Source: Alistipes provencensis (GTDB lineage: Bacteria > Bacteroidota > Bacteroidia > Bacteroidales > Rikenellaceae). From it: a stretch of 64,000 bases of DNA. Below are positions 26,507-36,220 of this stretch, piece after piece (the stretch's first letter is position 1; each line of letters opens with the position of its first letter). The stretch is taken from contig NZ_LT559262.1 in NCBI RefSeq assembly GCF_900083545.1, positions 1,278,397 through 1,342,396 on the forward strand, read 5' to 3'. The translations under genes were made by a program, and so were the position numbers. Under the pieces are notes generated by a model. The model did no database searches and was not told the DNA's origin. It saw only the letters and a program-made list of their open reading frames with translations.

Positions 26507-28132
26507 TTATAGAATGGTCTGCGTGTCGTTTCGGCGGATACTTCCGATTTTCATGACCGTTTTTTCGAAATCGTCCCGCGATGCGGCGGCCCGGTTTCTC
26601 ATTCTGGTCCGGTAGTTATAGACCGTGCTCAGTGAGCAGCGCAGGAACGAGGCGATCTTGACGCTGTCGGTAATGCCCAGCCGGATCAGGGCATAGATAC
26701 GCAGCTCCTTGTTCAGCAGGTCTCCGGATTTGGGTGTGATCCGTTCGGTCTCGACCAGCAGCGCGTTGAAATCCTCGATGAAGGTCGGGTAGAGGTTCAG
26801 GAAGATCTCGTCGAAATTCCGGAAGAGCTCATCCTGTTCGTCCTCCAGCATCGACGTGGACCGCAGTTTCCGGTACAGTTCTTCGAGTTTCCGCTCCTGT
26901 GCCATCTTTTTCAGCGATTTGCGGTAGTTGTCCATCTTGTCGATGTACATCGAACAGAGGTCGAAAAAGCGGGCGATGTATTGTACCTTGACGGTGTTCG
27001 CGTCGGACAGTTGTTCGTTGATCTCGCTCAGCTCGATGTTGAGCCGTGCGAGTTCCGCATTCGTCCCCGAGAGCTCTTTCCGGACCCGGGAGAGTTTCCG
27101 GACCTGCTGGTAGGCGTAGACGAACAGCAGGATGAGCACGACCGAAAGGACGCTGATCAGGATCAGGTAGTGTTGCAGTTTGACCTTGGTTTTGGCCTCT
27201 TTGTCCTGATGCGAGGCGATGATGATCGAGGAGAGCTCCGTCATCCGGACGATTCGGAACTGCATGTTGCTGCAAAGGGCGTCCTCGAGGGCCGACTGGG
27301 TGTATTTGTAGGCCCGCGAATAATCCTTGTGGTCGAAGTAGAGCTTCGCCAGCGAGAGTATCGCGCCGTTCTCTTTCGTGGCGTTTTGGATGTCGGCGAT
27401 CGCCGAGAGGGTGTAGTATTTTTTCGCCAGCCAGTCGTCGCCGTGGGCCCGGTAGTGGTCGCCCAAGGTATTGGCGGTCTTGGCGTACTCGGGGGTTCCG
27501 GGCGGGATCTGTGCGAGGCGGTCCAGCAGCCGCTGCTCGGCCTGCTCGCGGGTTTCGGAGACGTTTGCCGGGATTCCGAGGTACCGCCGGAGCGAATCGC
27601 GGTAAATCTCCCGGTTATTCGTCGGGAAGCTGGAGCCGGAGAAGACCTCGTAGCATTCGTAAAAGAAGATATAGGTCCGGTAGTAGAGCTCGAGAAAACT
27701 GCGTGGCAGTTCCCTGCGGACTGAGTCGAGCAGTTGCCGGGCCTCGATGCAGGCGCCGCGGGACGAATAGAACCGGGCGAGCCGGATCGCTGCGGAAGCC
27801 GAACGGTCGCGGTCGCCGAGCCGGCGGGCGAGTTTCAGGTTTCGTTCGCCGTAGCGGATGGCCGAGTCGAGGCGGTATTTGTAGAAGACCTCGCTGAGGC
27901 TGTCGTTGATCGCGTATTCCTGCGCCGGGGTCAGGTTGGGCACATGCAGCATGCGCCGGAAGATGTCGATCCGCTCCTCTTTCTTTTCGTCGAAAAGCCG
28001 CTTGTTCCTGATCATGTAGTCCAACTGCTCCGAGAGCGGGGCGGTGTCGTCCCGGCTGCAGGCAGCCAAGAGGATCATGCCAGCTATCAGCAGGAGGTAT
28101 CGTTTCAGGGATATGGGCTTTCGCGGTTTCAT
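26507..28132 (-). CDS. Membrane-bound TPR/HTH transcriptional regulator (DUF6377-like)
   Basis: 541 residues from the ATG at 28132. A lipoprotein-type signal (LLAAC) is followed by a TPR-like periplasmic part (about 35-300). One membrane helix (about 322-342, YLILISVLSVVLILLFVYAY) leads to a coiled coil (about 345-400, many Leu/Glu/Asn heptads) and a cytoplasmic C-terminal helix-turn-helix (LNKELRIYALIRLGITDSVKIASFLRCSLSTVYNY). The plan suggests a one-component sensor that reads a periplasmic signal and binds DNA. It starts 7 nt after the GH36 stop and lies upstream of the sugar-oxidation operon, its likely target. Confidence 0.86.
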   Translation of the reverse strand: MKPRKPISLKRYLLLIAGMILLAACSRDDTAPLSEQLDYMIRNKRLFDEKKEERIDIFRRMLHVPNLTPAQEYAINDSLSEVFYKYRLDSAIRYGERNLKLARRLGDRDRSASAAIRLARFYSSRGACIEARQLLDSVRRELPRSFLELYYRTYIFFYECYEVFSGSSFPTNNREIYRDSLRRYLGIPANVSETREQAEQRLLDRLAQIPPGTPEYAKTANTLGDHYRAHGDDWLAKKYYTLSAIADIQNATKENGAILSLAKLYFDHKDYSRAYKYTQSALEDALCSNMQFRIVRMTELSSIIIASHQDKEAKTKVKLQHYLILISVLSVVLILLFVYAYQQVRKLSRVRKELSGTNAELARLNIELSEINEQLSDANTVKVQYIARFFDLCSMYIDKMDNYRKSLKKMAQERKLEELYRKLRSTSMLEDEQDELFRNFDEIFLNLYPTFIEDFNALLVETERITPKSGDLLNKELRIYALIRLGITDSVKIASFLRCSLSTVYNYRTRMRNRAAASRDDFEKTVMKIGSIRRNDTQTIL

Positions 28133-28139
28133 GGGACGT

Positions 28140-30341
28140 CTACTGCGCCTTGAGGACAAATACGGCGCTGTCGTATATCTTCGACAGGTGGGGGTTTATG
28201 CCGGCATTCATGAGCAGTTCACCGCTGAGGGTCTTGCCGTCGAACCAGAAGCGGGGTTTGTCGACGTTCAGCTCCCGCACGGCGTACCCGGCCTTGGGGT
28301 CGAGCCCGTCGAGGCGGAATTTCGGGATCAGCGAACGGCCCTGATAGTGCAGGCTGTAGGCGAAGAGCACGGCCTGCCGCTTGTCTTTCGAGACATACAA
28401 TACCCCGTAGCTGCCGCTCTCGTCGTAGGGCGTGCCGATGCGGTAGAGGTCGCCCTGCATCACGATGTCGCGGTACTCCTTGTAGCTGGCGATGGCCCGG
28501 CGTGCGAATTCCTTCTCGGCGTCGGTCATCTGTTTGGGCTGGAGCTCCATGCCGAGACGTCCGGCGCAGGCCATGTCGAAGCGGAACTTGATCGGCGTGA
28601 CGTTGCCCGTCTGGTGGTTGGGCACGGCCGAGACGTGCGAACCCATCGCCACGGCCGGATAGAAGAGGCTCGTGCCGTACTGGATGCGGGCCCTCGACAG
28701 CGCTTCGGTGTTGTCGCTGGTCCAGAATTCGTCGAAATACCGGAGCGCCCCGTACTCCACGCGGCCGCCGCCCGAAGCGCAGGCTTGGATCAGCACGTCG
28801 GGATATTTGGCCCGGATGCGCTCCATCACGCGGTAGAATCCCTGCGCATAGTCGATCCAGAAGTGCGACTGCTCGTCGGCGGGCAGATAGGCCGAACCCA
28901 CGTTGTTGGCGTTGCGGTTGGCGTCCCACTTGATGTAGTCGATCTTGTCCGAGAGCTTCATCGTGTTGTCGAATGTCTCGAAGACGAAGTCCTGCACGGC
29001 GGGGTTCGAGAGGTCCAGCAGCCATTGCCTGCGGGTCTCGGGCGCGTCGCGCTTCGGCGGCCGCACGATCCAGTCGGGATGCTTCTCGGCCAGTTCGCTC
29101 TTGGGGTTGACCATCTCGGGCTCGATCCAGATGCCGAATTTCAGCCCCTTGCGGTGGGCGTAGGAGGCGATGTCGTCGATCCCGGCGGGGAGTTTCTTCT
29201 GGTTGACCTGCCAGTCGCCCAGTCCGGCGTTGGCGGCGTTGCGCGGGTACTTGTTGCCGAACCAGCCGTCGTCCAAGACGAACATCTCGAGCCCCATCGA
29301 AGCGGCATCGTCGATCATCTGTTTCAGGACCTTGGCGTCGAAATCGAAATAGGCCCCCTCCCAACTGTTGAGCAGCGTCGGGACGACCCGTTCGGCGTGG
29401 TAGACGCCATAGTTGCGGCCCCAGTCGTGGAGGTTGCGCGAGGCACCTCCGGCGCCGCGCAGCGAGTGGGTGTAGATCATCTCCGGGGTGGTGAACGACT
29501 CGCCCGGCCGGAGCCGGTATTCCGAAGCGTTGGGGTTGGCCCCGGCCAGTATGGTCAGCGCGTCGTATTCGTCGACCTCGAAGTTGAGGCGGAAATTGCC
29601 GCTCCACGCCAGCGCTCCGGCGATCACTTCGCCGCAGTTCTCGCTGAAGGCGTCACTCCCCAGCGTGAGCATGAAGGAGGGGTTCTCGGTGTGCGTGGTG
29701 CGCACCTCGCGCATCGACTCGATGCTTTTCGACCCGTGGGTCAGCAGCGTGTGGTCGACCTGCGCTTCGCGCGCCCAAGCACCGTAGAGATGTGTCAGCA
29801 GGTATTTGTCGGCTTTCAGCGTCAGGGCCGAGGAGTAGAAACTGTGTAGTGTGACGGGACCCTGTTCGCGGTTGCGGATCACCGCGTGCGTGGTGATGAC
29901 GTTCTCCCGGGCATAGGCCGTGAAGACCAGTTCGACGTCCAGCGCCTGACTGCTGTCGCTCATCTTCACGACGGTCTCGGTGACGTTGGGGTCGGCCAGT
30001 TGCCGCGACGTGTGAGACACATAACGCAGGTCGGTGTTCATGTCCCCGTCGGCGTGGGTGACGCGCAGGGCCGGTTCGCGGAAATTCCGCCCGCCCATCG
30101 CGGGATAGGCCAAATCGTCGGTCCCGTGGTCGGCGCGGCGGGAACTCTTGTAGTCGGACAATGGGGCCGGGTCGTCGATGCGGCCCCCGAAGTGGCGGAA
30201 ATAAACCTCTCCGCCCGAGCGGGCGGCAAGCACCATCGACACGTCGTCGGTGCGGATGTCGATGAGTTGTTGCGGAGTGGCGGCGGAAACCGCGCCTGCG
30301 GATAAGGCGGCGGAGAGCAAGGTCAGCAATCGGTGTATCAT
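28140..30341 (-). CDS. GH36-family alpha-galactosidase
   Basis: 733 residues with a signal peptide (SAGAVSA-A). The N-terminal beta-sandwich (about 25-330) is followed by the catalytic barrel. The nucleophile Asp is D473 in YIKWDANR and the acid/base Asp is D543 in WTSDNTEA; VLDDGWFG and GIWIEPEMVN are other GH36 signatures. A small C-terminal beta domain ends the protein. It releases terminal alpha-galactose from oligosaccharides such as raffinose or galactomannan fragments, probably in the periplasm. It is 7 nt upstream of the TPR regulator gene, so the two are likely co-transcribed. Confidence 0.95.
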   Translation of the reverse strand: MIHRLLTLLSAALSAGAVSAATPQQLIDIRTDDVSMVLAARSGGEVYFRHFGGRIDDPAPLSDYKSSRRADHGTDDLAYPAMGGRNFREPALRVTHADGDMNTDLRYVSHTSRQLADPNVTETVVKMSDSSQALDVELVFTAYARENVITTHAVIRNREQGPVTLHSFYSSALTLKADKYLLTHLYGAWAREAQVDHTLLTHGSKSIESMREVRTTHTENPSFMLTLGSDAFSENCGEVIAGALAWSGNFRLNFEVDEYDALTILAGANPNASEYRLRPGESFTTPEMIYTHSLRGAGGASRNLHDWGRNYGVYHAERVVPTLLNSWEGAYFDFDAKVLKQMIDDAASMGLEMFVLDDGWFGNKYPRNAANAGLGDWQVNQKKLPAGIDDIASYAHRKGLKFGIWIEPEMVNPKSELAEKHPDWIVRPPKRDAPETRRQWLLDLSNPAVQDFVFETFDNTMKLSDKIDYIKWDANRNANNVGSAYLPADEQSHFWIDYAQGFYRVMERIRAKYPDVLIQACASGGGRVEYGALRYFDEFWTSDNTEALSRARIQYGTSLFYPAVAMGSHVSAVPNHQTGNVTPIKFRFDMACAGRLGMELQPKQMTDAEKEFARRAIASYKEYRDIVMQGDLYRIGTPYDESGSYGVLYVSKDKRQAVLFAYSLHYQGRSLIPKFRLDGLDPKAGYAVRELNVDKPRFWFDGKTLSGELLMNAGINPHLSKIYDSAVFVLKAQ

Positions 30342-30377
30342 AGTGCGGTTATGGGGTTAGGCTCCCAAGATACGAAA

Positions 30378-30407
30378 ATATCCGGACATATCCGAAACGA
30401 TCCGAAA
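30378..30407. promoter_or_regulatory. Three 10-bp direct repeats upstream of GH36
   Basis: ATATCCGGAC, ATATCCGAAA and CGATCCGAAA follow each other with exact 10-bp spacing, one helical turn, 37 bp before the GH36 start. They look like an operator for a protein binding one face of the helix. A TATCTTGG near -7 match is on the minus strand at 30373-30366. Confidence 0.5.
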
Positions 30408-30433
30408 TCATTTGTATTTCGGATGGGTTTCAT

Positions 30434-33157
30434 TCAGAATGTGTATGCCACGCGCAGATAGCCGTAACGGCCCAGATAGGAGGTTGAGGAGGTACGCATG
30501 TAGTCGGTCTCGAAGACCGTCGAGGCGTAGTCCGGGCGGTTGAGGATGTCGACGACGCCCGCCGAAAGTCCCAGCCGGTTCTCCTTGCCGAATTTGCGGC
30601 CCGCCGCGGCGTTGAGGATCACGTTGTGGCGCGTTTGCGCATGCGAGTTGCTGTTGCAGTAGAATTCGTAGGCGTTCGCCACGGAGATGAAATATTTCCC
30701 GAAACGCAGGTCGAGCCGGGCGCGGACCGTCTCCCGCAGGTCCTGCGTGGTGCTTTTCTGCGTGGCATAAGAGCTCATCGAGGTCGAGGAGGCGACGGAA
30801 ATCTTGACCTTGGACGAAAAACCCGATTCGAAGCCGGCGTTGAACGAGAGTGCATGGCGTCCCGAGTGGTAGAGCGCCTCGTCGAGGAAATAGGGGGTCT
30901 GCTGGAAACTGTAGTTGATTCTGACCCTGACCGTCGAACGCAGCGAGGAGATTTGCTGCGAGAAATCGGCCGATCCGCTGAGGTTGTAACAGCCTTCGAC
31001 GTTGGTCTGTGTCGAGAGCTGTGCGCCCTTCTGGGCCGTATAGTCGTACTGGGGCAGGTAGGTCTCTTCGAGGAAGAGCCTGCGCTGCGAGGTGATGTAG
31101 TTGAACGTGTACCCGCCGCTGAAACGGATCGAGAAGGTACGGGCCTTCGGGGCGTTGTTGAACGAGAGTATCGCCAATCCCGAGAGATCGTTCGGCAGTT
31201 TGAGGTCGGGATTCCCGGCCCGCAGCGAGAGGGGACTCGTGGCATCGAGCGTCGAACGCAACGACTCGGTGGGGATCATCTGCGAATTGGACATGATGGT
31301 GACGGAGAACCGTCTGGCGGATTTGCCGGTCATGAGGTTGAACCAAGGATTCAACTGGAAGAATTGTCTCGGGAAGCGCCGCTTCTCCGGAAAGCGTTCG
31401 TTGCGGGCGATCTGGTAGATCGCTCCCGCGATAGACCCCATGATCCAGAGCCCGTCGCGGCCGTAGTTGATGCCGGCCCGCAGGCTGTGCGAATAGTTGT
31501 CGTTCGTGTAGCTGTAGGAGTTCACGGGATCCAACTGCCCCTTGGGATCACCCAGAAAGTCGATGGCCAGCATCTTCGAACGGTCGTAGTTGCGGTCGAA
31601 GGAGTAGGAGGTCGAGAACCGGGCGTTTTCCCCGATTTTATAGTTATAGTCGACCGATGTGCTGAAACTGTATTGGCTGCCGTCGCCGTTGTTGCGCAGC
31701 TTGACCTGCAGGCCCTGCACCGAAGCCGTCGTGTCGATCTGCCAGCCGTTCTGGTCCTGCGAACCGTAACTGCCTCTGACCGAGAACGACAGCGACGAGC
31801 GCTTGGAGAGGGAGAGGTAGTAGGAGAGTTGGGTGTTGAACCGGATATTCCGGTTGTCGGAGTCGTTGTTGAGCCGGGTGCGGGTTTCGTCGTCGTCGAT
31901 CTGCCGGAAAGTGACGCTGCGGCTGTGCGACGAACCGTTTTCGAACGAAAAATCCGTCATGGCGAAAAAGGTGTTCTTCTTACGCTGGATGCTGGTCAGG
32001 TTGGAGATACTTGCTGAAAGGGCTTTCGAGAGGGACTCCCCGGAATTCTCCTCCGTCCGCAGGTCGTAATCTTCGGTGGGGAAATACTCCGTCGTCGAAC
32101 GGGAGTTGCTGCTCTGGCGGCGGCGCTGGAAGTTGGCTCGGGTCGAGATGTTCGTCGTGTCGCCGCGGCGGTAGGTATATTCCGCCTGCACGTCGGTCTG
32201 CTTCGTCGGCGTGATCTTCGAATTGAACGAAACGTCTTCTGCCTGAGTGTCGTCCTTCAGGTTGGAGGCTTCGAGCCGCCAGTTGCCCTTTTCGCTGTTG
32301 CGGTAGTAGGTTCCGGTCTGCGAATGGCGGATTTCATGCCGTCCGGAGTAGTCTTTTTCGAGGCTTGCGCCGACCGAAGCCGCCAGATTGCCGCCCTGAA
32401 GGACGCTGCGCTTCGACTTGGTCTCCACATTCATCACCTTCTCCTTCCGGGCCGTGGTGTTGCCTTGCCGTATCGCCTCGGGGCTCAGCTCCTCGTAGAC
32501 CCGCACGCTCTTGACGTCCGAGGCTTCCAGATCGCTCAACACATACTGGGAATTTTTGCCGAAGAAGTTTTTGCCGTCGATCAGCACCCGTTTGACCTCC
32601 TCGCCGCCGGCGAGGATCTTGTTGTCCTTGATCTCGACGCCCGGAAGCTGTCGCAAAAGCTCCTCGAAACGGTCGTCGGCCATGGTCTTGAACGCTCCGG
32701 CGTTGTAGACCGTGGTGTCGCCCTTGAAGACCATGGCGACCTGCTTGCCTACGACCACGACCTGCGCGATCGACTGTTCGTCGACCTCCATCTTGACCTC
32801 GATGCGGCTTCGGAATTCGGTCGCGGCGAATCGCTCTTTATAGGGTTTGTATCCGAGGTAGGAGACCTCCAGATCGACCGAGTCGCGGAAGATGCGGTCG
32901 CATTTGTAGACGGCCAGCGTGCGGTAGAAATCCTCCTTGGAGGTGGTGCCCCGCAGCGTGTCGGCGCCGCTCATGATCGAAACCGTGGCCCCGATCAGCG
33001 GGTCTTTCGTCTCCTTGTCCTCGACGGTGATCGTGACCCGGGCGCTGCGGGAGCCGGAGCTGAGGTAAACCCGCGACATTCCGCCCCGCATGATCTGTGC
33101 GGAGAGCGGGCCGGAAAGGCTGAAAAAGGCGACGAGCAACAGGGCGTAACGTGTCAA
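30434..33157 (-). CDS. TonB-dependent outer-membrane beta-barrel protein (no SusD partner)
   Basis: 907 residues if read from the TTG at 33157, which gives a clean signal peptide (TRYALLLVAFFSLSGPLSA-Q). The ATG at 33316 adds 53 residues with no export signal and overlaps the upstream gene, so it is less likely. A carboxypeptidase-like domain (about 40-140) precedes a plug (VVVVGKQVAM, GVEIKDNKILAGGEEVKRVLIDGKNFFGKN) and a barrel of the OMP beta-brl_3 type, ending in Phe. No SusD follows, so this is not a classical glycan pair. It is a paralogue of the protein at 33285. Confidence 0.85.
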   Translation of the reverse strand: MTRYALLLVAFFSLSGPLSAQIMRGGMSRVYLSSGSRSARVTITVEDKETKDPLIGATVSIMSGADTLRGTTSKEDFYRTLAVYKCDRIFRDSVDLEVSYLGYKPYKERFAATEFRSRIEVKMEVDEQSIAQVVVVGKQVAMVFKGDTTVYNAGAFKTMADDRFEELLRQLPGVEIKDNKILAGGEEVKRVLIDGKNFFGKNSQYVLSDLEASDVKSVRVYEELSPEAIRQGNTTARKEKVMNVETKSKRSVLQGGNLAASVGASLEKDYSGRHEIRHSQTGTYYRNSEKGNWRLEASNLKDDTQAEDVSFNSKITPTKQTDVQAEYTYRRGDTTNISTRANFQRRRQSSNSRSTTEYFPTEDYDLRTEENSGESLSKALSASISNLTSIQRKKNTFFAMTDFSFENGSSHSRSVTFRQIDDDETRTRLNNDSDNRNIRFNTQLSYYLSLSKRSSLSFSVRGSYGSQDQNGWQIDTTASVQGLQVKLRNNGDGSQYSFSTSVDYNYKIGENARFSTSYSFDRNYDRSKMLAIDFLGDPKGQLDPVNSYSYTNDNYSHSLRAGINYGRDGLWIMGSIAGAIYQIARNERFPEKRRFPRQFFQLNPWFNLMTGKSARRFSVTIMSNSQMIPTESLRSTLDATSPLSLRAGNPDLKLPNDLSGLAILSFNNAPKARTFSIRFSGGYTFNYITSQRRLFLEETYLPQYDYTAQKGAQLSTQTNVEGCYNLSGSADFSQQISSLRSTVRVRINYSFQQTPYFLDEALYHSGRHALSFNAGFESGFSSKVKISVASSTSMSSYATQKSTTQDLRETVRARLDLRFGKYFISVANAYEFYCNSNSHAQTRHNVILNAAAGRKFGKENRLGLSAGVVDILNRPDYASTVFETDYMRTSSTSYLGRYGYLRVAYTF

Positions 33158-33284
33158 GCCGAAAGAAAAAGAGAGGTTTTGCGATGCAAGATAGCAATTT
33201 CTGTCCCAATCGCACAATCCGTCCGCAAAAAAGAATATTCGGCCGCCGGACGATCGGATGCGCGATGCTGCCGGCGACGTTTTG

Positions 33285-36116
33285 TTATTTGCCTTGCAGG
33301 GCATCCATGACGGCATTGCTCTGGCGGCGGTAGAGGCGCAGGTTATAGGTGAGCTGGAACGAGACGTAGCGGCCTATGGCCAGATTCGTCACATTGCGCA
33401 GCGTGGTGCCCGTCACCGAGCGGCGGAAGGTCGTGCCGTTCTGGTCCAGCAGGTCGTTCACTCCGACACTCACCTCGCCCAGCCGGTTGCGGAAGAGTTT
33501 CAGCCCCAGCAGGACGTTGCAGATCAGGCGCTCTTCGAGGAACGTGTCGGTGATTCCCTTGTAGTAGTTGTAGTCGGCGTTGGCGCGTACGACGAGGCGT
33601 TTCCACGCCACGAACGTGGCTTCGGCCTTGGCGGTCTGGCTGAAATAGGTGTTGTCCAGCGTGCGCACCTGCGACGAACTCTTGCTCACGTTGTAGCGGC
33701 CCGTGTAGCTGACGCGGAAATCGACGTTCTCCGAGATGTTGCTTCCCAGCACCACCCCGGCATTGTAGGAGCTGTTGGCCAGTTCGTTGCGTTCGCCGTT
33801 GATGATGCTCGGGATGCGCCCCGTCGAGACGCCCGCCCGGAGGTTGAGGTTCGAACGCAGCCACCGCACCGGCATGCCGTAGTTGACGCTGGCGCGCATG
33901 TTCCAGAATCCCGAGAGGTTCACCGGCTTGGTGAACTGGTTGCCCTCGCCCAGCAGCGTCCCTTCGTCGTCGATGACGAAATCCGGTGTGTCGATCACCA
34001 GCGAGTCGGTGATGGTGTTGGGGCTGGCCGAGAACTCCGCCGAAACGGTGAACGTGCGTCCCCGCTCCGGACTGGTGCGGATGTACTGCCCCGTCAGCCG
34101 GTGGGTGTAGACCGGGTCGAGATGCGGGTTTCCGGCGAAAACGTTCTGGCGGTTGGTGGTGTTGACGATGCCCTGCAGGTCGGTGGCGCGGGGATTCGAC
34201 GTGCGGCCCACGGCCGTGAATTTCAGGGTGTTGTTGCGGGTGATGCTGATGTTCGACACCACGTTGTAGGTGAGGTTGTCGAACGACGCGTCGGTTTTCT
34301 GCCGGTAGGGAAAGGCGTAGTCGCTGTTGAATTCGGCGTGCTGGTAGTAGAGCGTCGCCGCGACCTTCGTCTTTTTAAAATAGTATTGATAGGTGCTGCC
34401 GACGCGGTGGGTCAGGAACGCATAGTCGTACTCCGTGGACTGCTTCGGGTTGCGTTCGTCGGGGAATACGTTCTCCTTGGTCAGCACGAACGTACTGCGG
34501 TCCACGCTGTTGTCGGTGTAGTTGATGCGGTATTCGAGGCTCAGGCGCGACCGTTTCGTGAGCGCCCGGGTGTAGCTTACGCTGCCGTTCACGTCGTAAC
34601 CCGGCTGGTCGCGGTCGGTGCGTGTGATGTTGCGCGAAGAGTAGTCCGCCGTGTCGCACTCGATGTTGTCGGGGTCGCGGAAGGTGTACTGCCGGGGAAA
34701 GCTGAACTGCTCGTAGGAGCGGTAGGTGCCCCCGAAACCGAACGTGAGGTTGTGCGACTTCTTACCCGGCAGGCGGTAGCGGTAGATCAGGTTGTTCGAG
34801 ACGTTGAATCCCTTGCTGTCGCTCAGTCCGAAGTTGTGGCGGCGGTTGACGAAGCGGATGTCGTCGTCGGAGAACTTGTTGTCCGTGCGGCTCAGGAGCT
34901 CGTTGCGGGCGTTGTTGTCCTGCAGGCTGAACGACGTGCGCATCATCAGCGAATGACGCTCCGTGAATTTGTAGTCGATGCGCGAGTTGAAGCGGTGGTT
35001 GAGGTTGAGCGCCTTCGAACGGTTCTCGTCGTTGTAGAGCACCAGCTTGTCCGACGACGTGAAGGTCTGCTTGTCGCTTTGGCTGGTGTTGTGGTTGTCG
35101 GTGCGGTTGAAGAAGTAGCTGGCCGTGACCTTGCCCTTTTTGCCCCAGTCGTCGCTGTAGTTGACGCCCACGGCCTGCACGGTCGAGATGCCGTCCATCG
35201 GGCGGACCATGAAGTTCTTGTTCGAGGTCCGGGAATTCGATTCTTCGGTGGTCCCGAGGATGTCCTCGAACGAGAAGTTCTGGCGGCTGACGTTGTTTAC
35301 CAGCCCGATCACCGAGATGCGGCGGTCGTTGTTGAAGATGTTGACATTGCCCCCGCCGATATATTTGTCCGGGATGCCGTAGGCCCCGAACACGCGGCCG
35401 AAGGCGCCCCGCCGCTTGTCGGGAAGCGTCACGATGTTCAGCGCCGTGACCCCTTCGCCGGTGTCCACGCCCGTGAACTCCGACTGGTCGCTCTGCGTGT
35501 TGTAGATGTCGATGCTCTCGATCATGTCGGCCGGGATGTTGCGCACGGCCGACATCACGTCGTTGCCGAAGAACTCGCGGCCGTCGACGTAGACGCGCTG
35601 CACGTTGCGGCCCTGCGCCTCGATCGCCCCGTCGGCGATTTCCAGTCCGGGCATCTTCGAAATCAGCGAACCGGCGTCCGACCCGAACGATACCTTGTAA
35701 GCCGAGGCGCGGTAGGAGAGCGTGTCGCCGCGGACCGACGAGCGGAGTGCCGGGACCTCGACCACCACGTCGTCGATGGCCTCGGCGCGGGGCGCGAGCC
35801 ACAGCGAGTCGAGCGCCACGGCGGTCGTTCCGACCCGCAGGTCGGTGCGCAGCGAGTCGTAACCCAGCGAGGTGACGGTCAGCCGGTATTCGCCGTGCGG
35901 CACGCGGGGGAAGAGACCGCGTCCGTCGATGTCCGAAGTGGTGTAGAGAGCTGCGGCCGCGGTATCCGTGCGGCTGCGCAGTTCGGCGACGGCGCCTACC
36001 ACCGCGTCGCGTGTCGCGCGGTCGGCGACCCGGAAACGCACGGTGACGGGCTGTGCCGCGGCGGTCGCGGCGCAGAAAAGGCAGAGCAGGGCGGAAAATG
36101 CTTTCTTCAGAGACAT
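33285..36116 (-). CDS. TonB-dependent outer-membrane beta-barrel protein (paralogue)
   Basis: 943 residues from the ATG at 36116, with signal peptide MSLKKAFSALLCLFCAATAAA-Q. The carboxypeptidase-like domain (about 25-110) is followed by a plug containing GLEIADGAIEAQGRNVQRVYVDGREFFGN, which parallels the neighbour at 30434-33157, and a long OMP beta-brl_3-type barrel. It is divergent from the radical SAM gene at 36221 and shares a short promoter region with it; TATCTTTG at 36146-36139 (minus) is its likely -7. Transport substrate unknown; peptide or metal-complex import is possible. Confidence 0.9.
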   Translation of the reverse strand: MSLKKAFSALLCLFCAATAAAQPVTVRFRVADRATRDAVVGAVAELRSRTDTAAAALYTTSDIDGRGLFPRVPHGEYRLTVTSLGYDSLRTDLRVGTTAVALDSLWLAPRAEAIDDVVVEVPALRSSVRGDTLSYRASAYKVSFGSDAGSLISKMPGLEIADGAIEAQGRNVQRVYVDGREFFGNDVMSAVRNIPADMIESIDIYNTQSDQSEFTGVDTGEGVTALNIVTLPDKRRGAFGRVFGAYGIPDKYIGGGNVNIFNNDRRISVIGLVNNVSRQNFSFEDILGTTEESNSRTSNKNFMVRPMDGISTVQAVGVNYSDDWGKKGKVTASYFFNRTDNHNTSQSDKQTFTSSDKLVLYNDENRSKALNLNHRFNSRIDYKFTERHSLMMRTSFSLQDNNARNELLSRTDNKFSDDDIRFVNRRHNFGLSDSKGFNVSNNLIYRYRLPGKKSHNLTFGFGGTYRSYEQFSFPRQYTFRDPDNIECDTADYSSRNITRTDRDQPGYDVNGSVSYTRALTKRSRLSLEYRINYTDNSVDRSTFVLTKENVFPDERNPKQSTEYDYAFLTHRVGSTYQYYFKKTKVAATLYYQHAEFNSDYAFPYRQKTDASFDNLTYNVVSNISITRNNTLKFTAVGRTSNPRATDLQGIVNTTNRQNVFAGNPHLDPVYTHRLTGQYIRTSPERGRTFTVSAEFSASPNTITDSLVIDTPDFVIDDEGTLLGEGNQFTKPVNLSGFWNMRASVNYGMPVRWLRSNLNLRAGVSTGRIPSIINGERNELANSSYNAGVVLGSNISENVDFRVSYTGRYNVSKSSSQVRTLDNTYFSQTAKAEATFVAWKRLVVRANADYNYYKGITDTFLEERLICNVLLGLKLFRNRLGEVSVGVNDLLDQNGTTFRRSVTGTTLRNVTNLAIGRYVSFQLTYNLRLYRRQSNAVMDALQGK

Positions 36117-36180
36117 CGGTCGGTAGTCGTTCAACGTGCAAAGATAGTGGTTTCCAAGTGTCCGGGATTTCTTTTTTTCG

Positions 36181-36188
36181 TATATTTG
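36181..36188 (+). promoter_or_regulatory. -7 element of the radical SAM gene
   Basis: TATATTTG, 32 bp before the ATG at 36221. No exact TTTG is at the -33 position. Confidence 0.5.
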
Positions 36189-36220
36189 TCGAAATAATTC
36201 CGTTTACTTCCCGGGGCGCT

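Noticed and set aside
33158..33316. ATG at 33316 as start of the second receptor
   Set aside because: It overlaps the upstream receptor gene and gives no signal peptide, whereas TTG at 33157 gives a good one.
33258..36197. Open frame of 979 codons on the + strand opposite the receptor gene
   Set aside because: It is antisense to a complete receptor with signal peptide, plug and barrel, and its translation is rich in Val, Arg, Asp and His with no domain, a GC-driven shadow.
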